A stretch of DNA of 64,000 nt from Paulinella micropora (Eukaryota > Cercozoa > Imbricatea > Euglyphida > Paulinellidae), in contig WBZZ01004691.1 in the NCBI GenBank assembly GCA_019918135.1, forward strand, positions 102,001-166,000. Direction: 5' to 3'. Below, one piece after another: positions 1-13,697 of this stretch (the first letter of the stretch is position 1; each line of letters opens with the position of its first letter). The translations under genes and the position numbers were made by a program. The notes beneath the pieces are model-generated. The model saw nothing but the letters and a program-made list of their open reading frames with translations, was not told the origin of the DNA and made no database searches.

Positions 1-1985
1 AAATATCTGTTAGATGGTCGATGTGCTCTTCCATCGTAATGGAGTACACGATAATGTAATCGATGTTACAAAATGCGTACTCTCCCGCCTTCTGTCCTCT
101 TCTCCTCATGAAACCTCCCTCTGTCTGGTCATCATATTTGCTACTCAGCATGCTTTGCATCGCTTTCTGAAAGAGTCCCGGGGCCTGTTTGAGTCCCATC
201 GGAAGCACCTTCCACTGATATATCTCCATTCCTACTACAAATGCAGTCAGCCATCTGGATTTTTCATCCAGTGGAATTTGCCAGAAGCTATTCTTCAGAT
301 CAATGACTGAGTATAGCTTGGCGTTCCGCAATACTCGCATTCCTTCTTCAAGAGTAGGTAATGGATTTCGTTCCTCCTCTAAAATTTTATTGACGCGGGC
401 ATAGTTAACCGTTAAGCGCCACTCTCCTCCCGGTTTAGGCATCAGTCTCGGTTGGGAAACTATTGGAGATGTCGATCTCTGAATGAAATCCTCATCGAGT
501 AACTGTCGTGCTTGTTCTTCTGCGATCTTTGTTTCATGTATAGTATTACTCAGATTTGCCCGTCATGGCGCCGGGGAAGGCTCAGCACCTGGTATTTTAC
601 AAATAACCGCGGTGAAGTCTTCCGGCCTGACACCTCCCGCTTGAGGGGGTCAAAAATCATTTTGTTCGCCTTCAATCTCTCTTTCAAAACCTCTTTCTCC
701 TTCTCTGCACCTGCTCCTCCTGCCAATTTCTCGTCTATCGCCGCCTTAAACTCCTCCTCTGACATTCTCTTGTGATGCTTGAGGGGTGCTCTGTCCTCCT
801 CCAAGCCCAACTCTTCTTCTGATGTATCGTCCATTCCTGTTTTTTCATATGTGGCAGTGTCTGGTTCGTCGTCCTCCGCCAGACCTACAAACATATCTAT
901 TAATCTCGCATATTGCAACGGAGCTTTTCGGGTGTAGAAACCATCGAAGCATGCGAATGCTTGAGGAATCAATTTCAACTTGTCCTGGTCTCTGAGCTTC
1001 CGCTTGTATGCACTGCTCTGCTCATGAGTCCCGAGACGACAAGCCACCACTAAGTGCTGCTTCCATGAGGACACCGGTATCGGATGATCAATAAGCCGGT
1101 CCCGTATCTCCTGCGCCCATATCGCCTTCTCATTGTACGGGAGTATAACCGTATATGGTTTATTGTTTGCAAAAAGAGTGCGCAGGCACTTTTTCACTTC
1201 TGTCAGTGAGCGCTGCCACGTAGGCTCGTCACCCCAGAATTCAGTAATAAAGCTTTTAATATCTTCTGCCGGGATATCAGGGAGTCGTCCCCTTCTCCTC
1301 GGTATAAACTCCTGTCTGTCCTTCTCTTCCACCTTTACGTGAAAGCAATACCCGTTGGTAATATATACATCGGCCCCTGCTCCTTCTCCAAATCTCGCCA
1401 GCGATGGGCACCTTTTTCCCATGCATATAATCTCCTCTTTCCTCTTTTCAATGAGATCGTCTATCGACTTTTTATCCCATTGTGTAGGGACTGTAGCCGT
1501 ATAGACCTCCGCCTGTCTCTTGTCTGACATGGTTAAACCATCTTTAGACACCGCGTCCGTTGGCATATATGCCTCATATGCGTGTGTAATGGCCACCTGT
1601 TTCCCTTTCGATGCTACCCCTAGGTGTAGGGCATCGTATGAGTCAATAGCATGGAGAGAGTCGACAGTATATTCTTCTCCTGGCTCTACGCCGTATATAA
1701 CTCTTTTGGCGGCGCAATCAATCACTACGTTCATTGTTGCCAGTTGGTCGTACGACAAAAGAACAGATCCGTGGTATTCGGGGACAACGTACAAGTCCAC
1801 TCGATATACTCGTCCGGATTTCAATTTAAAATTTAAAGTGATGATGCCCGTTATATCCGTCCGACTACTAACTTCTTTCAAGGTGCCCGATGATTTTTTC
1901 ATATTAGTTTCCAACCACGCATGGTGTTTCGTTGTAAATTTCCGGCCGACAATATTAATATTCGCCATAGTATCATTACCAACGT
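1..1985 (-). pseudogene. pol: pol region of the older Gypsy element (protease, spacer, RT start)
   Basis: From 1985 downward the protein has a retropepsin-like block (VGNDTMANINIVGRKF, then LLSYDQLATM..VIDCAAKRV, a typical Gypsy protease end), a conserved spacer of about 200 residues, and a reverse transcriptase region with the words NSFWQIPLDEKSRWLTAF and WKVLPMGLKQAPGLFQKAMQ near 300-170. The polyprotein would cut itself and copy the element RNA into DNA. It runs off the window before RNase H and integrase. It is broken in a few places. Confidence 0.8.
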
Positions 1986-2523
1986 TTATAAAGGTATTTA
2001 ATGTTTCACAAAAAAGGTTTGTATAGCATAAAGCGTCTGGCCGGTGACTTTTTAAGGCCAATACAAGGAGCTAGTGTTCTAAAATCTGTATCCTTTTCTC
2101 GAGGTTCGCCTCCTCCTCCCTTTCTGCAGTTTTCGTAATGTCTGTTTGGGTATTGTTCACAGGCGAAGGATGATTGTCCTTGCTTTCTCTGTTTGAGACC
2201 GTGAGGAGAGGTTGATGTCCTCCATCCTCCTTGTCTATTGTCTGTCTCGGCAAGTTGATAAGATTGATTGCCGGTTCTATTCTTACTTTCTTCGGCTGTG
2301 GCTGCGACGGGCCCGCCTGCTTTCTCTTTGCCAGCGCTTTACTCGCCTGCCTATTAGCAGCATGCAATGTTTGTTGTTATGATGGGTGTACTGGTATTGT
2401 ACTATCTTTGAGTTGGTTTGTGGCCTGCTGTGGGCTCTTAGACTCACTGGTACCCTTGGTTGGTACCTGCACAGGGGTGTATTGTGCAATGTTTGTTGTT
2501 CGTTTTTCTTCCTCCTTCTCTAT

Positions 2524-4870
2524 TCATTGGACTACCTCAAATCTGTTACCTGAGTCAGCATCAGTGTCGGTAGTGGTTGCGCCTGATGTCGCATAGGCCT
2601 GTGGTGCTGAGGAACTCGAGCTTGAGCTCGAGCCGTCTGCCCAGCCCCTATCTCTGTGGTACGGGCGCTCTGCGCTGCCGTATCCACCTCGGTCAACCCA
2701 TCTTCCTCCTCCTCTACCTTTAAATACACCTCTTCCTCCTCTTCTCACAAATCCTCTCTCCCCCCCGCGAGTGTATGTGCCTCGTGCGAAAGGGGCTCCT
2801 CCTCCTCGATTGATTCCTCTCCCTCCTCCTCTTCCTCGTGTTCCACCTCTTCCTCTACTTGCAGCTTCTATGGCTGCCGTCTTCTGATCATCTCTAGCGA
2901 AAAGAGAATTGATCGCGTCAGCTAGTTCGTGGTCATGGTCCGCGACATCCTGTAATTTCCACCCCTGATCATTGCGCAGTTGGCGCAGAACGGCGACGGT
3001 GTTGATTTCGTCCGACCGTACGTTCTTGAGGAGTGTGTTTCGGATGCGGGTGTCCTCGACATCGTTGTTGTACGGGCATTTTTATTTGTGTGTTTGAAGC
3101 ATTGTGCCCGTGCCCGCCAACGAATACAAGGTGTGTTATCTTCACGACTGTTCTCTCTTGGTCGCTTTCCTAGAGATCGTTGCGTATGTGCGGCTTGCGG
3201 TTGAGCAGAAGCCGATGCAGAACCGATCAAGGATGCTGTCTGGCTGTCGAGCCTCTGACAAGCGGTCATTACTTCGGTCCACAACATTTTTGGGCTCACG
3301 GCCTTAGTCGTGGGTTCAAAGACGCTTATCTCCAAAGAGTTCAAGTGCTTTACCTTGTCGAAGGTTTTGCAGTCTTGCATGAGCAGTGTGAGCTTATTTT
3401 TGTTGTAGACGTGCAAAGCACTGAGGAAATATAGGAGTATGGCTTTGTGGTTATAAAAGAGAGTGTACTGGGTGCCCACATTTGTTGAGACAGATGCAAG
3501 CTGAGTGACAGACTGCAACTGCTCCGATACTAAGTCGAAAATTTCAAACCCAATCAATGTACCCGTGCACACGTGTTGGTATCCACTTGCCAAGTATCGA
3601 ATGAGGGCAGCAATGGCCAGAGTACAACTCATCTCTGCATGTCCACCTTTCCTTGCTAGCTCCTCCTCTCCTCTGTACCTCTCGTAAGTTATACGATCAA
3701 AACCAGCTCCAAGGAGGGATCGATCACAGAGATGTTATAGAACTTCATACTCCTGCTCCACCTCACACTGGTTTTGCTGGAAGCATCTGTCCATCTCATT
3801 GAACTTAGTCATGAGGGTCTTCTCTGTGTCAGCCTCATCGGCAGTGATAGCATAGAGCTTAAGGCCCCCTCCCCCAATTTTGATTTTAGCTAGGGCTGCC
3901 TGCAGCGCCTGCTTTTTCTTCTGGGAGTCAGTCAAGCTAATTACTGTCCCTCCCCCTTGGGGTCCTCCTCCTGAGGGTCCTCCTCCTGCTTTCTTGGGAG
4001 CTGGGTTAGATGTGGTAGGTGGAGCCGTTGGCTGTGGAGCCACCCGTGCTACTGCGATTGCCACAGCTGTCTTCTCCTTGTGCTCCTTCTCCTTTTTCTG
4101 TCTCGTCTCTTCTTCTTTCACCTGTCGTGCTAGATGAGTCACGAACTATGCAAGCCCTGTGACACTAGAGAGGAAGTGTGCATTTTCTCTCATGGAAGAC
4201 TTATCAGCTCTGTTATTATTTGGGATTGTTGTGAGAGGGCCTTTAATGAGAGTGTGATTCTTCGTGTGGGCCCATTGTTTCCATGTTGGTTTTTGCTCCT
4301 TCCCCTCAAAGAGGCCCTTACGGAGTTGTGTGAGGCGTTCAAGCACCTAACAAGACTAGTCATCCTCCTCGTAAACAGGATGTTGCTTTGTGTTGTCTTT
4401 CAGTGCTTTGTACATTTCGTTGTAAGCCCGTGTGAAGGCAGTTACAAAAGCCTCAAGGGCAAACTCAATGCCACTTTGGTTTCTACCTTCGAACTTTCTT
4501 TCTAGATTCTTGATATAGTGGGGACACCACAGACAGACAGCCATGCTGCAGTTGTGCGTTTATTTTTCCACTGTATGTTTGTGCGTTCATAAAATTCCGC
4601 AACGAGCACAGCAGCGTAGAGTGTTGCAGATATGTCGTATATGTCGCACAGTGTAAGAGTGTCGCCATACTTGATATCCTGCAATTGCACTCTTTCGTGC
4701 TCAAACCTCACTTTGTTGAAGAGAGGCTTCGCAAGGCCGGGAATTTCGATCAGGAGGTTGCTTTGATCTTGTCCTGGTCTATTCCTTTTCTCGTAAGGAA
4801 TGTAGATGTGTGTTTTATAATAGGTTGGGTAGTTAAGGAAGAAGGACTCTTCATCATCATATGTAGCCAA
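2524..4870 (-). pseudogene. gag: gag region of the older Gypsy element
   Basis: The conceptual protein aligns with the plus-strand gag at 6720-9398, including the conserved block with the words HVCTGTLIGFEIFDLV (about 3575-3530) and an Arg/Gly-rich end near 2750-2600. Gag forms the cytoplasmic particle of an LTR element. The Gly-rich tail suggests RNA binding by an RGG box. The reading is interrupted several times, so this is a fossil. Confidence 0.75.
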
Positions 4871-5694
4871 CTGTTCCCATGTATTGGGACATTCTGGCCA
4901 ACATCCTCCATCTCCTCTCTCTCTCTCTCTCTCAGTGGAGAGCCTCCACTCTGACCTGCACTCGCTTCTTGTGCATCACCCCCCCCCCTGTCGGCTCTAC
5001 ATCGGCTGTATACTTATACTCCTCTCTCTCCTCTCCATCTCTATCCCCCCTCTCTTCTGAGTACTGAGTCTCCTGCTCCTGCTCCTCTCAGTTGGTGTCA
5101 CACCAGCCTGCTCATTCTCGTCTTCCATCTTATGTTATGAGAGTCTCGTCTGCTTTTTTTTCTTTTTTTTCTTCTGTTATTCTTATCACTCTATGCAACC
5201 TTATTCTCCTTCTTCCTTTTCTCTGTTGAAATAGTTATGGGGCGTCAGGCCCTACACAGAGATGACAATAGTTTGGTCAAAAGAGCTGTTTTGTAGAAGT
5301 CAGTCTGTCGTCGGACAGTGCTTCAATACTTGTTTTGCTCTTGTGTGAGAGAGGTGCAATTTCCTCTGGTTTCTGCAGAGAAAATGCAAGGAAAATGGTT
5401 CAGAACAGAGAGTGGGAGTGCTTTGCTAGTTTCTCCTCTGTCTGTGTGTTTGTTTGATGTTTGTTTCGCACTTGTCCTACTTGGCTTTATGCAAGCAGCA
5501 AGAGGGAGTGGAGTAGGTGTGGTGTGTCCTGTAGAAGAGCACACAGAAGCCAAATGTGCACAATGGCTAAAGGTTATGCCAGCTTGTGACAAATTGATTG
5601 CTTGTTCAACTTGTAAGTTTTTTTGTTTGAGGATGAGTAGGAGTGTTTGTTTTCGTCTGATGTCTGTGCGACAGATCAGCGAAAAATAAATGTG

Positions 5695-5933
5695 TGTAGG
5701 CATCACCCCCCCGGATAGCCGGTAAAAAGTACCTTTTCCTGGTGACAGGTGCACCAGCTTGTTTTTCAGTATTATTTGTCCGGATTGGACCTGATGCCAT
5801 TTTATTCCTGGTTTGTTGCCGTTTTCCTTTTTGCCTTCACTGAGCTAATATAACGAGACATCATTCTCATCTTTTGAGGACTGTGTTTGGTTGTATTACC
5901 TACTTTTTACGAGCTATCGTTGGGGGCATTACA
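5695..5933 (+). repeat. 5' LTR of the younger Gypsy element
   Basis: It begins TGTAGGCATCACCCCC and ends GGGGGCATTACA, so it has TG..CA ends. The same 239-bp sequence recurs at 16289-16527 and, more diverged, inverted at 16599-16813. LTRs carry the promoter and polyadenylation signals of the element. Confidence 0.85.
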
Positions 5934-5935
5934 TT

Positions 5936-5953
5936 TGGAGTCCACATCACTAG
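5936..5953 (+). promoter_or_regulatory. Candidate primer binding site
   Basis: TGGAGTCCACATCACTAG starts two bases after the LTR end. TGG at this place pairs with the CCA end of a tRNA that primes reverse transcription. The same TGGAGTCCAC follows the older LTR at 16599. The tRNA species was not identified. Confidence 0.6.
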
Positions 5954-6719
5954 GGTGATTTCTTTCTGCTTTGCCACACAGGCAACAGAGTGAATTTTCA
6001 CTGACCTGTCTCACACGGGGACGTCAGACGAAAACAAATACTCCAACACAGCTCCCTCATAACTCTTTCACAAAACAAATAATTTGATTGGTCTCAAGCA
6101 GGTGTCTCGTACCCTCTAGCCCAATCAGTATCTGTGTGCTCACAAGGAGACATCAGATACAAACTCTCTGTCGTTCTTGCTGTTCTCACACAGAGACCAA
6201 GAAGAAGGAGGTGGACAGAAGAGTGAAGGAACACACACAAAACACAAACAAGCATAGGGACAGGAGCACAACACTCTACCCTTCTAGTTTGTGCATTTAT
6301 CTGCATTATCTCACACATACGTCAGAGTATTTTTGCAAATCTCTGATCGTTTTCTAAAGGTAGGTCTGAGAACCTATCCGACCGACTGTCGACTTCTCAA
6401 GGAGAGCTTTTCTAGCTTCTCTATTACTATCTGTGTGTAGGTCCAAGTGCCTCATACTAGATACAATATAGAAAGGAAGGAGGAGAAAGTAATCTGAGTA
6501 AGGAGAACAAGAAATCGGAGAAAGTCTCAAAGACTATTTTTCTCAAACAAAAACAAACATACAAACAGTGTTTCATAGAGGACAGGGAATCTCACTCTAC
6601 CCTCTCTATTAGTTTCTCTCTTCACTAGTCAATCGACTGAAGGAGGAACAGAACACAAACGAACAAAAACCAAACATAGGAGCTGACACTGTCCTCCTGT
6701 CAATTACTACTACGACATC

Positions 6720-9398
6720 ATGTCGACAGAGACCGCCGAAGTGAGTGAATTCTCGGAGGCAGAACAAAGAAGAGAAGAAGAAGAAGCAGGAGGAGGAGGA
6801 GGAAGAGGACTGAATGAAGGAGGAGGAGGAGGAGGAGGAGATGAAGGAGTAGGAGGAGGAGTAGAAGAGGGCTGGGATGATGAAGGAAGATATGGAGGAG
6901 ACGAAGATGAAGGAGGATTTGAACAAGAAGAGACGGGAGGAGGAGGAGCATATGGTAATCCCTTACCACCTGCCTACACGGGAGGAGGAGGACAAAAAAT
7001 GATCGACTTGATCCATAGTGATGGAGAGGAGATCACAGTGGAGGAACAACAGTGTGTGCAAGACCACTATGACCTCACTAAAGAAGAGTTTGATAACAAG
7101 ATGGGGCGAGAGAAGGATACCTATGTGTGGATTCCTCAGGATCAAAAAAAGAGAAAAGTCTTGCTAAAAAGGATGTCTATATCCTATTATCAAACACAGC
7201 ACAGCTCCTCGGCAAACTGGTCTCTGATCCAGAAAAGAGAAAGAAGATACGGCATATCAAGTTTGGGGACACACACACCCACCTTGAATTACTCGATGCT
7301 ATCTTTGGGGTGTACACTCAAACCCTGATTTGGGAACGTACATACGGCCCACGATGTGAGGGTTACCTCCAGTACACAAACCCAAGAGCAACGGCCAGAT
7401 TCCTCGCGACTGGTCAGGAGGCAGTCGATGTAACAAAAATGAAGACCAATCTGGGTTCGAAAAACTCGAGTGGCATATTTCATTTTTTTTCGATGGAAAT
7501 GAAGGCCTTGGAGGAGGGAAGGCAGAGATGGAAAAAAGCATTAAGGCAGCAGGAGAAACTCATCCTGTGATTGATGAGTTAGAGAAGACCGACAGAGTTC
7601 TGACCAAGATCAGACTGTTGATGGGTGCGTTACTGCATAAGGAGGCATGGAAGAGATGGATTCATACCAAGGATCACTCGGTCCTTAAATCACTTAGTAA
7701 CGCACCACTGGTCGCCAACAAAGCAGGTGTTGACCAATATGTGGAGAAATATAATTTTCTCAGATCTGCTTCTGAATTGGTGGCCTTTATCACTCATGCT
7801 CAAAAGCTGGTGACATCTGAGAAGAAGAAGGCGAAAGAGAATGAGGAGTTCGAGAAGACGATGAGACTGGAAAGAATGAAAGCAAAAGTGAGTGGTGCAA
7901 AGGCACACCCTCCGATATATTTGATCCCACCAGCTCCTGCCCCACCAGCCCCTGCACCCCCGGGCTCAACTACGGTGGTGGTCACAAACACGGAGAAGAA
8001 GGACAGACAGAACATCATAAATGCCTTCAAGGGGAAGAAAGGAGGAGTGGCAAGTCTCATGCTATATGCCAAGACGAGCTCAGATAAAGACTCTGATGCT
8101 TCGCTTTTGAGCAAGCTCAAAGAGATCGATGCCTGCAGGAAGGCTTTTCCTTGCGACGAAACGCAGGAATACGAGGCCCTTGTTACTGTTTTTGACCAAT
8201 CTCTAGTCTCGGAGGGATTCGATCTGACACAGTACAAGTTTTTGAAAAAGAAGGAGGAGATTAAGAGAAACAATACAACAGGCCTAGACGCTCAGTGTGA
8301 ACTGGCGGTGGCCACACTCATTTCATATTTTCAATCTCATGGATACCAGCATCTCTGCACTGGTACTCTCATAGGATTTGAAATCTTTGAGACAGTGGCG
8401 ATGAGTTTGAGGAGTGCTGTTGGCTTGGCGGCGACCCTTACGGAGGTAGTTTCCTCCTATGGGCTATTCTATGGCCGCAAGTCGATCATCCTCTATTTCT
8501 TTTCGGCGTTACACACAGTTAACCCGAGTAAGCTTACTCAGCTCATACAACAATGCTCGACGTTTAGCTCAGTGAAGTCCAAGAACTTCCTCGAGACACA
8601 CGTGTTCGAAAATACGGTTCAAAGCGTTGCTCCGTCAGCACTGTTTCAAGAAGTGATGAGTGCATGCTCAAACATGGACTCGCTCACGGAGGCACATACG
8701 GCACAGGCAGGCGGTGTACCTGTTGGCGCACAAGCCACGTACACAAACAGAGTTGCCGGTTGGAAGAGACAGAGAGAGCCAGACCTGAAGACCGCATGTT
8801 GGAGGTGGTTCGTGGGCTTGCAGTGTAAGGCACAGATGGAGAACAGAGACTGCTCTTTCAATCATGATAGGCAGAACCCAACAGCTAGGGCAAATTTTCT
8901 GAGCAGGACGAATGCAAGGAACCGGGCCTTTTCAACATGCTTCAGATTGCCGCTGCGAACGAAGGTTGGTACGCCAATATGTGTGATGATGAGGAGGTAC
9001 GACAGGCGATCATTGCCTATGTGGAGAGGATGAAGGAGAAGAAGGAGGAAAGGGAGAGACAAAAGAACCTAAAGGCCTCTCAAAGAGGACGAGGAGGAGG
9101 AGCAGGAGCAGGAGGACGAGGAGGAGGAGGAGGAGGAGGACGAGGACGAGGAACATGGAGAGGAGCCTCGAGGTGGCAAGGAACCCCTCAGAGAGGAAGA
9201 GGAGGAGGTCGGGGATATACCCCTTATGGAGGGAGAGCTGTTCGAGCTCCAGCCCCCCCACCAAGAGGAGGAGGAGGCTCATGGGCAAGCTCCAACCCGA
9301 ATTTCGGTCGAGCTCAGGCCTACAACACTGCCTCGGAGACCGATACGTCATCCCACCCGGACATTACTCAAGGTAAAAGTTTCGAGGTGGTGGAATGA
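6720..9398 (+). pseudogene. gag: gag of the younger Gypsy element, with CCCH finger and RGG tail
   Basis: The region starts with ATG at 6720 and a Gly/Glu-rich head, followed by a helical gag-like body (7130-8700). It carries a zinc-finger-like Cys-x8-Cys-x8-Cys-x3-His at about 8797-8865, and ends in an Arg/Gly-rich RGG-box stretch (9080-9260). Gag packages the element RNA in a cytoplasmic particle. Most Gypsy gags use a CCHC knuckle, so the CCCH-like finger plus RGG box is unusual; a degraded version appears in the minus-strand copy. The reading is interrupted a few times. Confidence 0.75.
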
Positions 9399-9932
9399 CT
9401 GGAGGGGGAAGAAGAGAGGAAGGAGAAGACTGTGAAGTTTAACCCTAAAGTCACAGTGCTTTCTAATGCTGTTGTGCAGACTGGGCCAACGCTTCCTCAA
9501 TCTGAATACAAAGATGTGGGTACACAGAGACTGCAGCCCCAAGGTAGTCTCATACCCGTTTATACATAACGGTTACCAATGATAACTGATGCAAATAGGA
9601 AGGCGAAACTTGCGATGGAGGCGAGGAGGCCAATGGCAGACGTATCGCCTCGGCCAAGCAAACAACCACGAACAGACTCAATGTCTACGATCGCGGCGGG
9701 TGGCGAGCAAAAACAATGTGTGTACTCAAGTACCACAAGACAATGTCGCTCACATAGTAAACGCACCAGTACCGCAGAATAATAACAATGTTAATGAGGT
9801 GAAGCAGGAGGAGAAGAAGGAGGAGTTGAAAAACTTGGAGACAAGACTCCAAAATTTGGAACGTAAAATTCTTGTTTTGCCAATATACACAGGCCCGATG
9901 CTCTGTGTTATACGGAACTTTATTGTGAAACA

Positions 9933-12900
9933 TTGAAGACAATATTAAAAGTTGGTAATGATACGATGGCGAATATTAATATTGTCGGCCGGAAGTTTTT
10001 AAATCGATACCGGGACTGGGTGGACGGAAATATGAAAAAGTCAACGGGCACTCTCAAAGGAGTGAGCAGCAGGACGGATATCACGGGAATCATCACACTG
10101 ACCTTTAAATTGAAATCCGCACGAGTATACCGTATGGACCTCTATGTCGTCCCCGGTTACCACGGGTCAATATTACTATCGTATGACCAATTGGCTACGA
10201 TGGGGGGTGTGATTGATTGCGCCGCACGGCGAGTGATGTATGGAGTAAAAAGAGGAGAAAAGAACGATATTGATCCCTTCAACGCTACTGACTCTTATGA
10301 GGCCTATGAGCTGAGTCTAGCGACGGATCACAAAAAGATTGCCATCGCACATGAGGCACTTGAGGTGTACATTCACCCCCATGTCGTAAGACCGGATGAG
10401 CTGTCCTGGACCGACAATTGGGAATCCCAAGTGTGCACTGTCACAGTTCCGACATGCCATTGGGACAAAAAGTCTATTGATGACCTAATCGAGAAGCGAA
10501 AGGAGGAGATTATATGTGTCGCACAAAGAAGCCCGTCGTTGGCAAGATTCGCGGAAGGAGTAGGAACAGATGTCCATATTACCAACGGATACTGTTTCCA
10601 TGCGAAAGTAGGAGAAGAAAAAAGGGAGGCATTTGTACCAAGGAGAACGGGGCGAATCCCGGATACTCCACCAGAAACTATTAAAAGTTTTATTACTGAT
10701 TTCTGGGGTGACGAGCCGACGTGGCCCCGTTCACTAACTGAAGTGAAGAAATGCTTACGGACTTTATTCGAAAATAATAAGCCGTATACTATTATCCTGC
10801 CATATAATGAGAAGGCGATATGGGCGCAGGAAATAAGGGACCGGCTTATTGATCATCCTATACCGGTACCATCTCGCAAGCAACAGCTAGTGGTGGCTTG
10901 TCGTATGGGAACTCGTGAGCAGAGCAGTGCATACAAGCGGAAGCTCAGAGACCTCGACAAGTTGAAATTGATACCGCAAGCATTCACATGCTTTGATGGT
11001 TTTTACACCCGTAAAGCTCCTTTGCAATACGCGAGACTCATTGACATGCTGGTGGAGCTCGGTAAAGATGATGAGCCGGACACTGTCACGTATGAAAAGA
11101 CGGGCCTAGATGATGGCTTCTGGCAGATACCACTGGAGGAAAAGTCCAGATGGCTGACGGCGTTTGTGGTGGGTATGGAAATATATCAATGGAAAGTGCT
11201 TCCGATGGGCCTCAAGCAAGCCCCAGGACTTTTCCAGAAGGCGATGCAGAATATATTAAGCAGTCAGTACGATGATTTGTCTGACGGTGGCTTTATGAGA
11301 AGGCGGGGACAGAAGGCGGGATAATATGCATTTTGCTATATCGATGACATTATCGTATACTCTAACACAATGGAGGAGCATATCGATCATTTGTCCGATA
11401 TATTTAGGCGCATCGGAGCTTTTGGCCTGAAGTGCAATCTAAAGAAGTGTCAACTTGCCAAGACGAATGTGACATACGTAGGGTACGAGATCTCCCATAA
11501 TCGAGTCTCGATATCCAAAGAGAAGAGGGAGGAGATTATGAATCGACCGATACCAAAGAACCGCACTGAATTGCACTCATTCCTTGCGATGGCGCAATAC
11601 TATAGCCAGTTGATACCCGATTGGGGTGCAACACGGGCTAAGTTGGAGAAAATGGTAGATTTTGGAGACTTTGAGAAGTGGGGCGAAGAGGCTTTGCAAG
11701 CGTTTCATGCGCTCAAAGATCTTATTTATAAAGACCCGAAAGACGGAGGACTGGTGTTAACGATGCTCGACTTTACGAAACAATTCGTAGTCGATACAGA
11801 CGCATCTAAGTTTGCGATTGGGGCTGTATTACAACAAGAGGATGAGGAGAAGAAATTACGCCCAATCATGTTTATTAGTAGGAAGTTGTGTGCGGCGGAG
11901 AGAAACTATTGCACAAGGCAAAGAGAGGCGTTAGCGGTGGTGTGGGCCCTCAAGAGGCTCAGAGAGTATTTGTGGGGAGGACCTCAATTCATTTTCAGGA
12001 CTGACCATCATAACCTGTTATGGTTGATGAATCATGAACAGACGGGACGGCTGGCGCGGTGGCAAGCGTTCTTGTCTTGTTTCGATTTTATAATGGTCCA
12101 TCTACCGGGGAAGCAAAATGTGGTCGCTGATAGCCTCTCTAGGCTAGAGTTTAACTCAGAAGTATCGGCGTTGGTGTCCACGGTGGAGATGGAAGACTTG
12201 TCCACTGACAAGGTGTATGAGGTCAGCCACATTGAGGCGATAGAGATGGCGAGTGGAGTCCGATATGACCGCACAGGTCTACGGTACAGTCCACAAGGCC
12301 CGGATCACGGGATATGTTGTGAGCTACATACCCAGGAGGACGCTGAGTGGTCCTATGAGGTATATGAGAATGCGAAGGCGAACATAAGAGAGGAAGAGGA
12401 GACGCAGGATGTTTATGCGGAGCCTCCTCAAGAGCGGAGAAGTGACCTAGACGATGACCCAGAAAGAATCGGGATACGGCTAGAAGATGGTACTATCCAT
12501 ATAGCCTCGCCTACCGCATGGAGGCAACAACAGGCTCAAGATCCGGAGTTTAAGGAACTCATACAGTTATATCAGAACCCGGATGAGCTGAAGATGACGA
12601 AAGCGATCAAAGATCAGATGAAGGAGATGGGATGGAGAGATGGTCTACTGTGGTACAAGGGCCTTCACGGTCGCTATGCGTCACAGCCGGACAAATGGAC
12701 CCTTTGGGTACCGGAGAGTCTGAAACGATTTATATTTGTCGCAGCCCACAATTGCCCACTTTTGGCGCATCCGGGTCGACAACGAACTCACATGTTCGTA
12801 GCGAGGCGATTCTGGTGGAAGAAGATGAAGGAGGAGATAGATCAGGCGGTGGATGCATGCATCCCGTGCAAGATAAACAAAACACCACTGAAGGCAAGTT

Positions 12901-13697
12901 TCGGCCTGATTGGCGAATTTCCTCTTCATGCGGGGATGTTTGAGTTTATACACATTGATCATGCGGGACCTTTCCCAGAATCGAAGGATGGTTATAAATA
13001 CCTCCTCACGGCTATTGACAGAGCCACCAACTATGTGGATCATCCCTGTCAAAGACGTTACCGGCAAGACGACGGCCGAGGCGCTGATCGATAGGATCAT
13101 CTCACAGATCAAAGTACCAAGAAAGATATGTTCTGATCGAGGCTCGGACTTTAATAACGAGGTCATCGACAAACTATCTAAGTATTACGGGATGAAATGG
13201 CAATATGTACTGCCTATAACCCGCGAGCAAATGGGAAAATCGAGCGGGTACACAGACCCCTCAAAGCCTCGCTAAAGATGTATTGCACGAAGAAGGAGAA
13301 TCAAAGAGCATGGGTCGAGGCAGCACCATCATTTGCGTTTGCAATGAACTGTCTACCCTCTACGGCGTTAGGAGGCTCGAAGAGCTCAATCTCGCCATAT
13401 CAGTTAGTATATGGGCGTGAGCCTGATATCCCGACTTCGCTCCTTCACCCAAAAGACACTTGGGCGGATGCGGATGAGTTGTTTGGGATGAGACTTAGAG
13501 TGAAGATGGAGGCGGAACAAATAGTCAGGGCGCATAGAGAGGCGGAGCGCCGAAAGACTGATGCTGAAGGGGTGCGACAAGCGCACTTGGATCAGATCAA
13601 GTTTCAGGTTGGGGATATTGTACTGTTGTACCATCCTCAGGTCCCGAAAGGAGTCAGCTCTAAGCTGTTCACTCACTGGAAAGGACCTTAGCAGATT
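9933..13697 (+). pseudogene. pol: pol polyprotein of the younger Gypsy element
   Basis: Domains in order: retropepsin-like (about 9955-10245), a spacer conserved in both copies (about 10470-11085), reverse transcriptase with LPMGLKQAPGLFQKAM and the YIDD catalytic motif at about 11338-11349, RNase H (VVDTDASKFAIGAVL at about 11789, then RTDHHNLLWL), and integrase with an HHCC zinc region (12745-12870), the catalytic core (HIDHAGPF near 12952; CSDRGSDF near 13132) and a GPY/F-like end (HWKGP near 13675). It acts in the particle and the nucleus to copy and insert the element. It is broken in several places. Confidence 0.88.

Larger units (their letters stand above)
1..5694 (-). mobile_element. 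Older Ty3/Gypsy LTR retrotransposon, body (runs off left edge)
   Basis: Read on the minus strand this holds a leader, a gag region (about 4870 to 2524), a protease-like region near 1985-1690 and a reverse transcriptase that leaves the window at position 1. The protein matches the plus-strand element at 5695-16527 along its whole length, which identifies the family. The element's own 5' LTR is not next to the leader; it lies beyond the younger element, at 16599-16813, because the younger copy inserted into this leader. It is an old fossil, broken in several places and more diverged than the younger copy. The family call is firm; the age ranking rests on the nesting. Confidence 0.85.
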
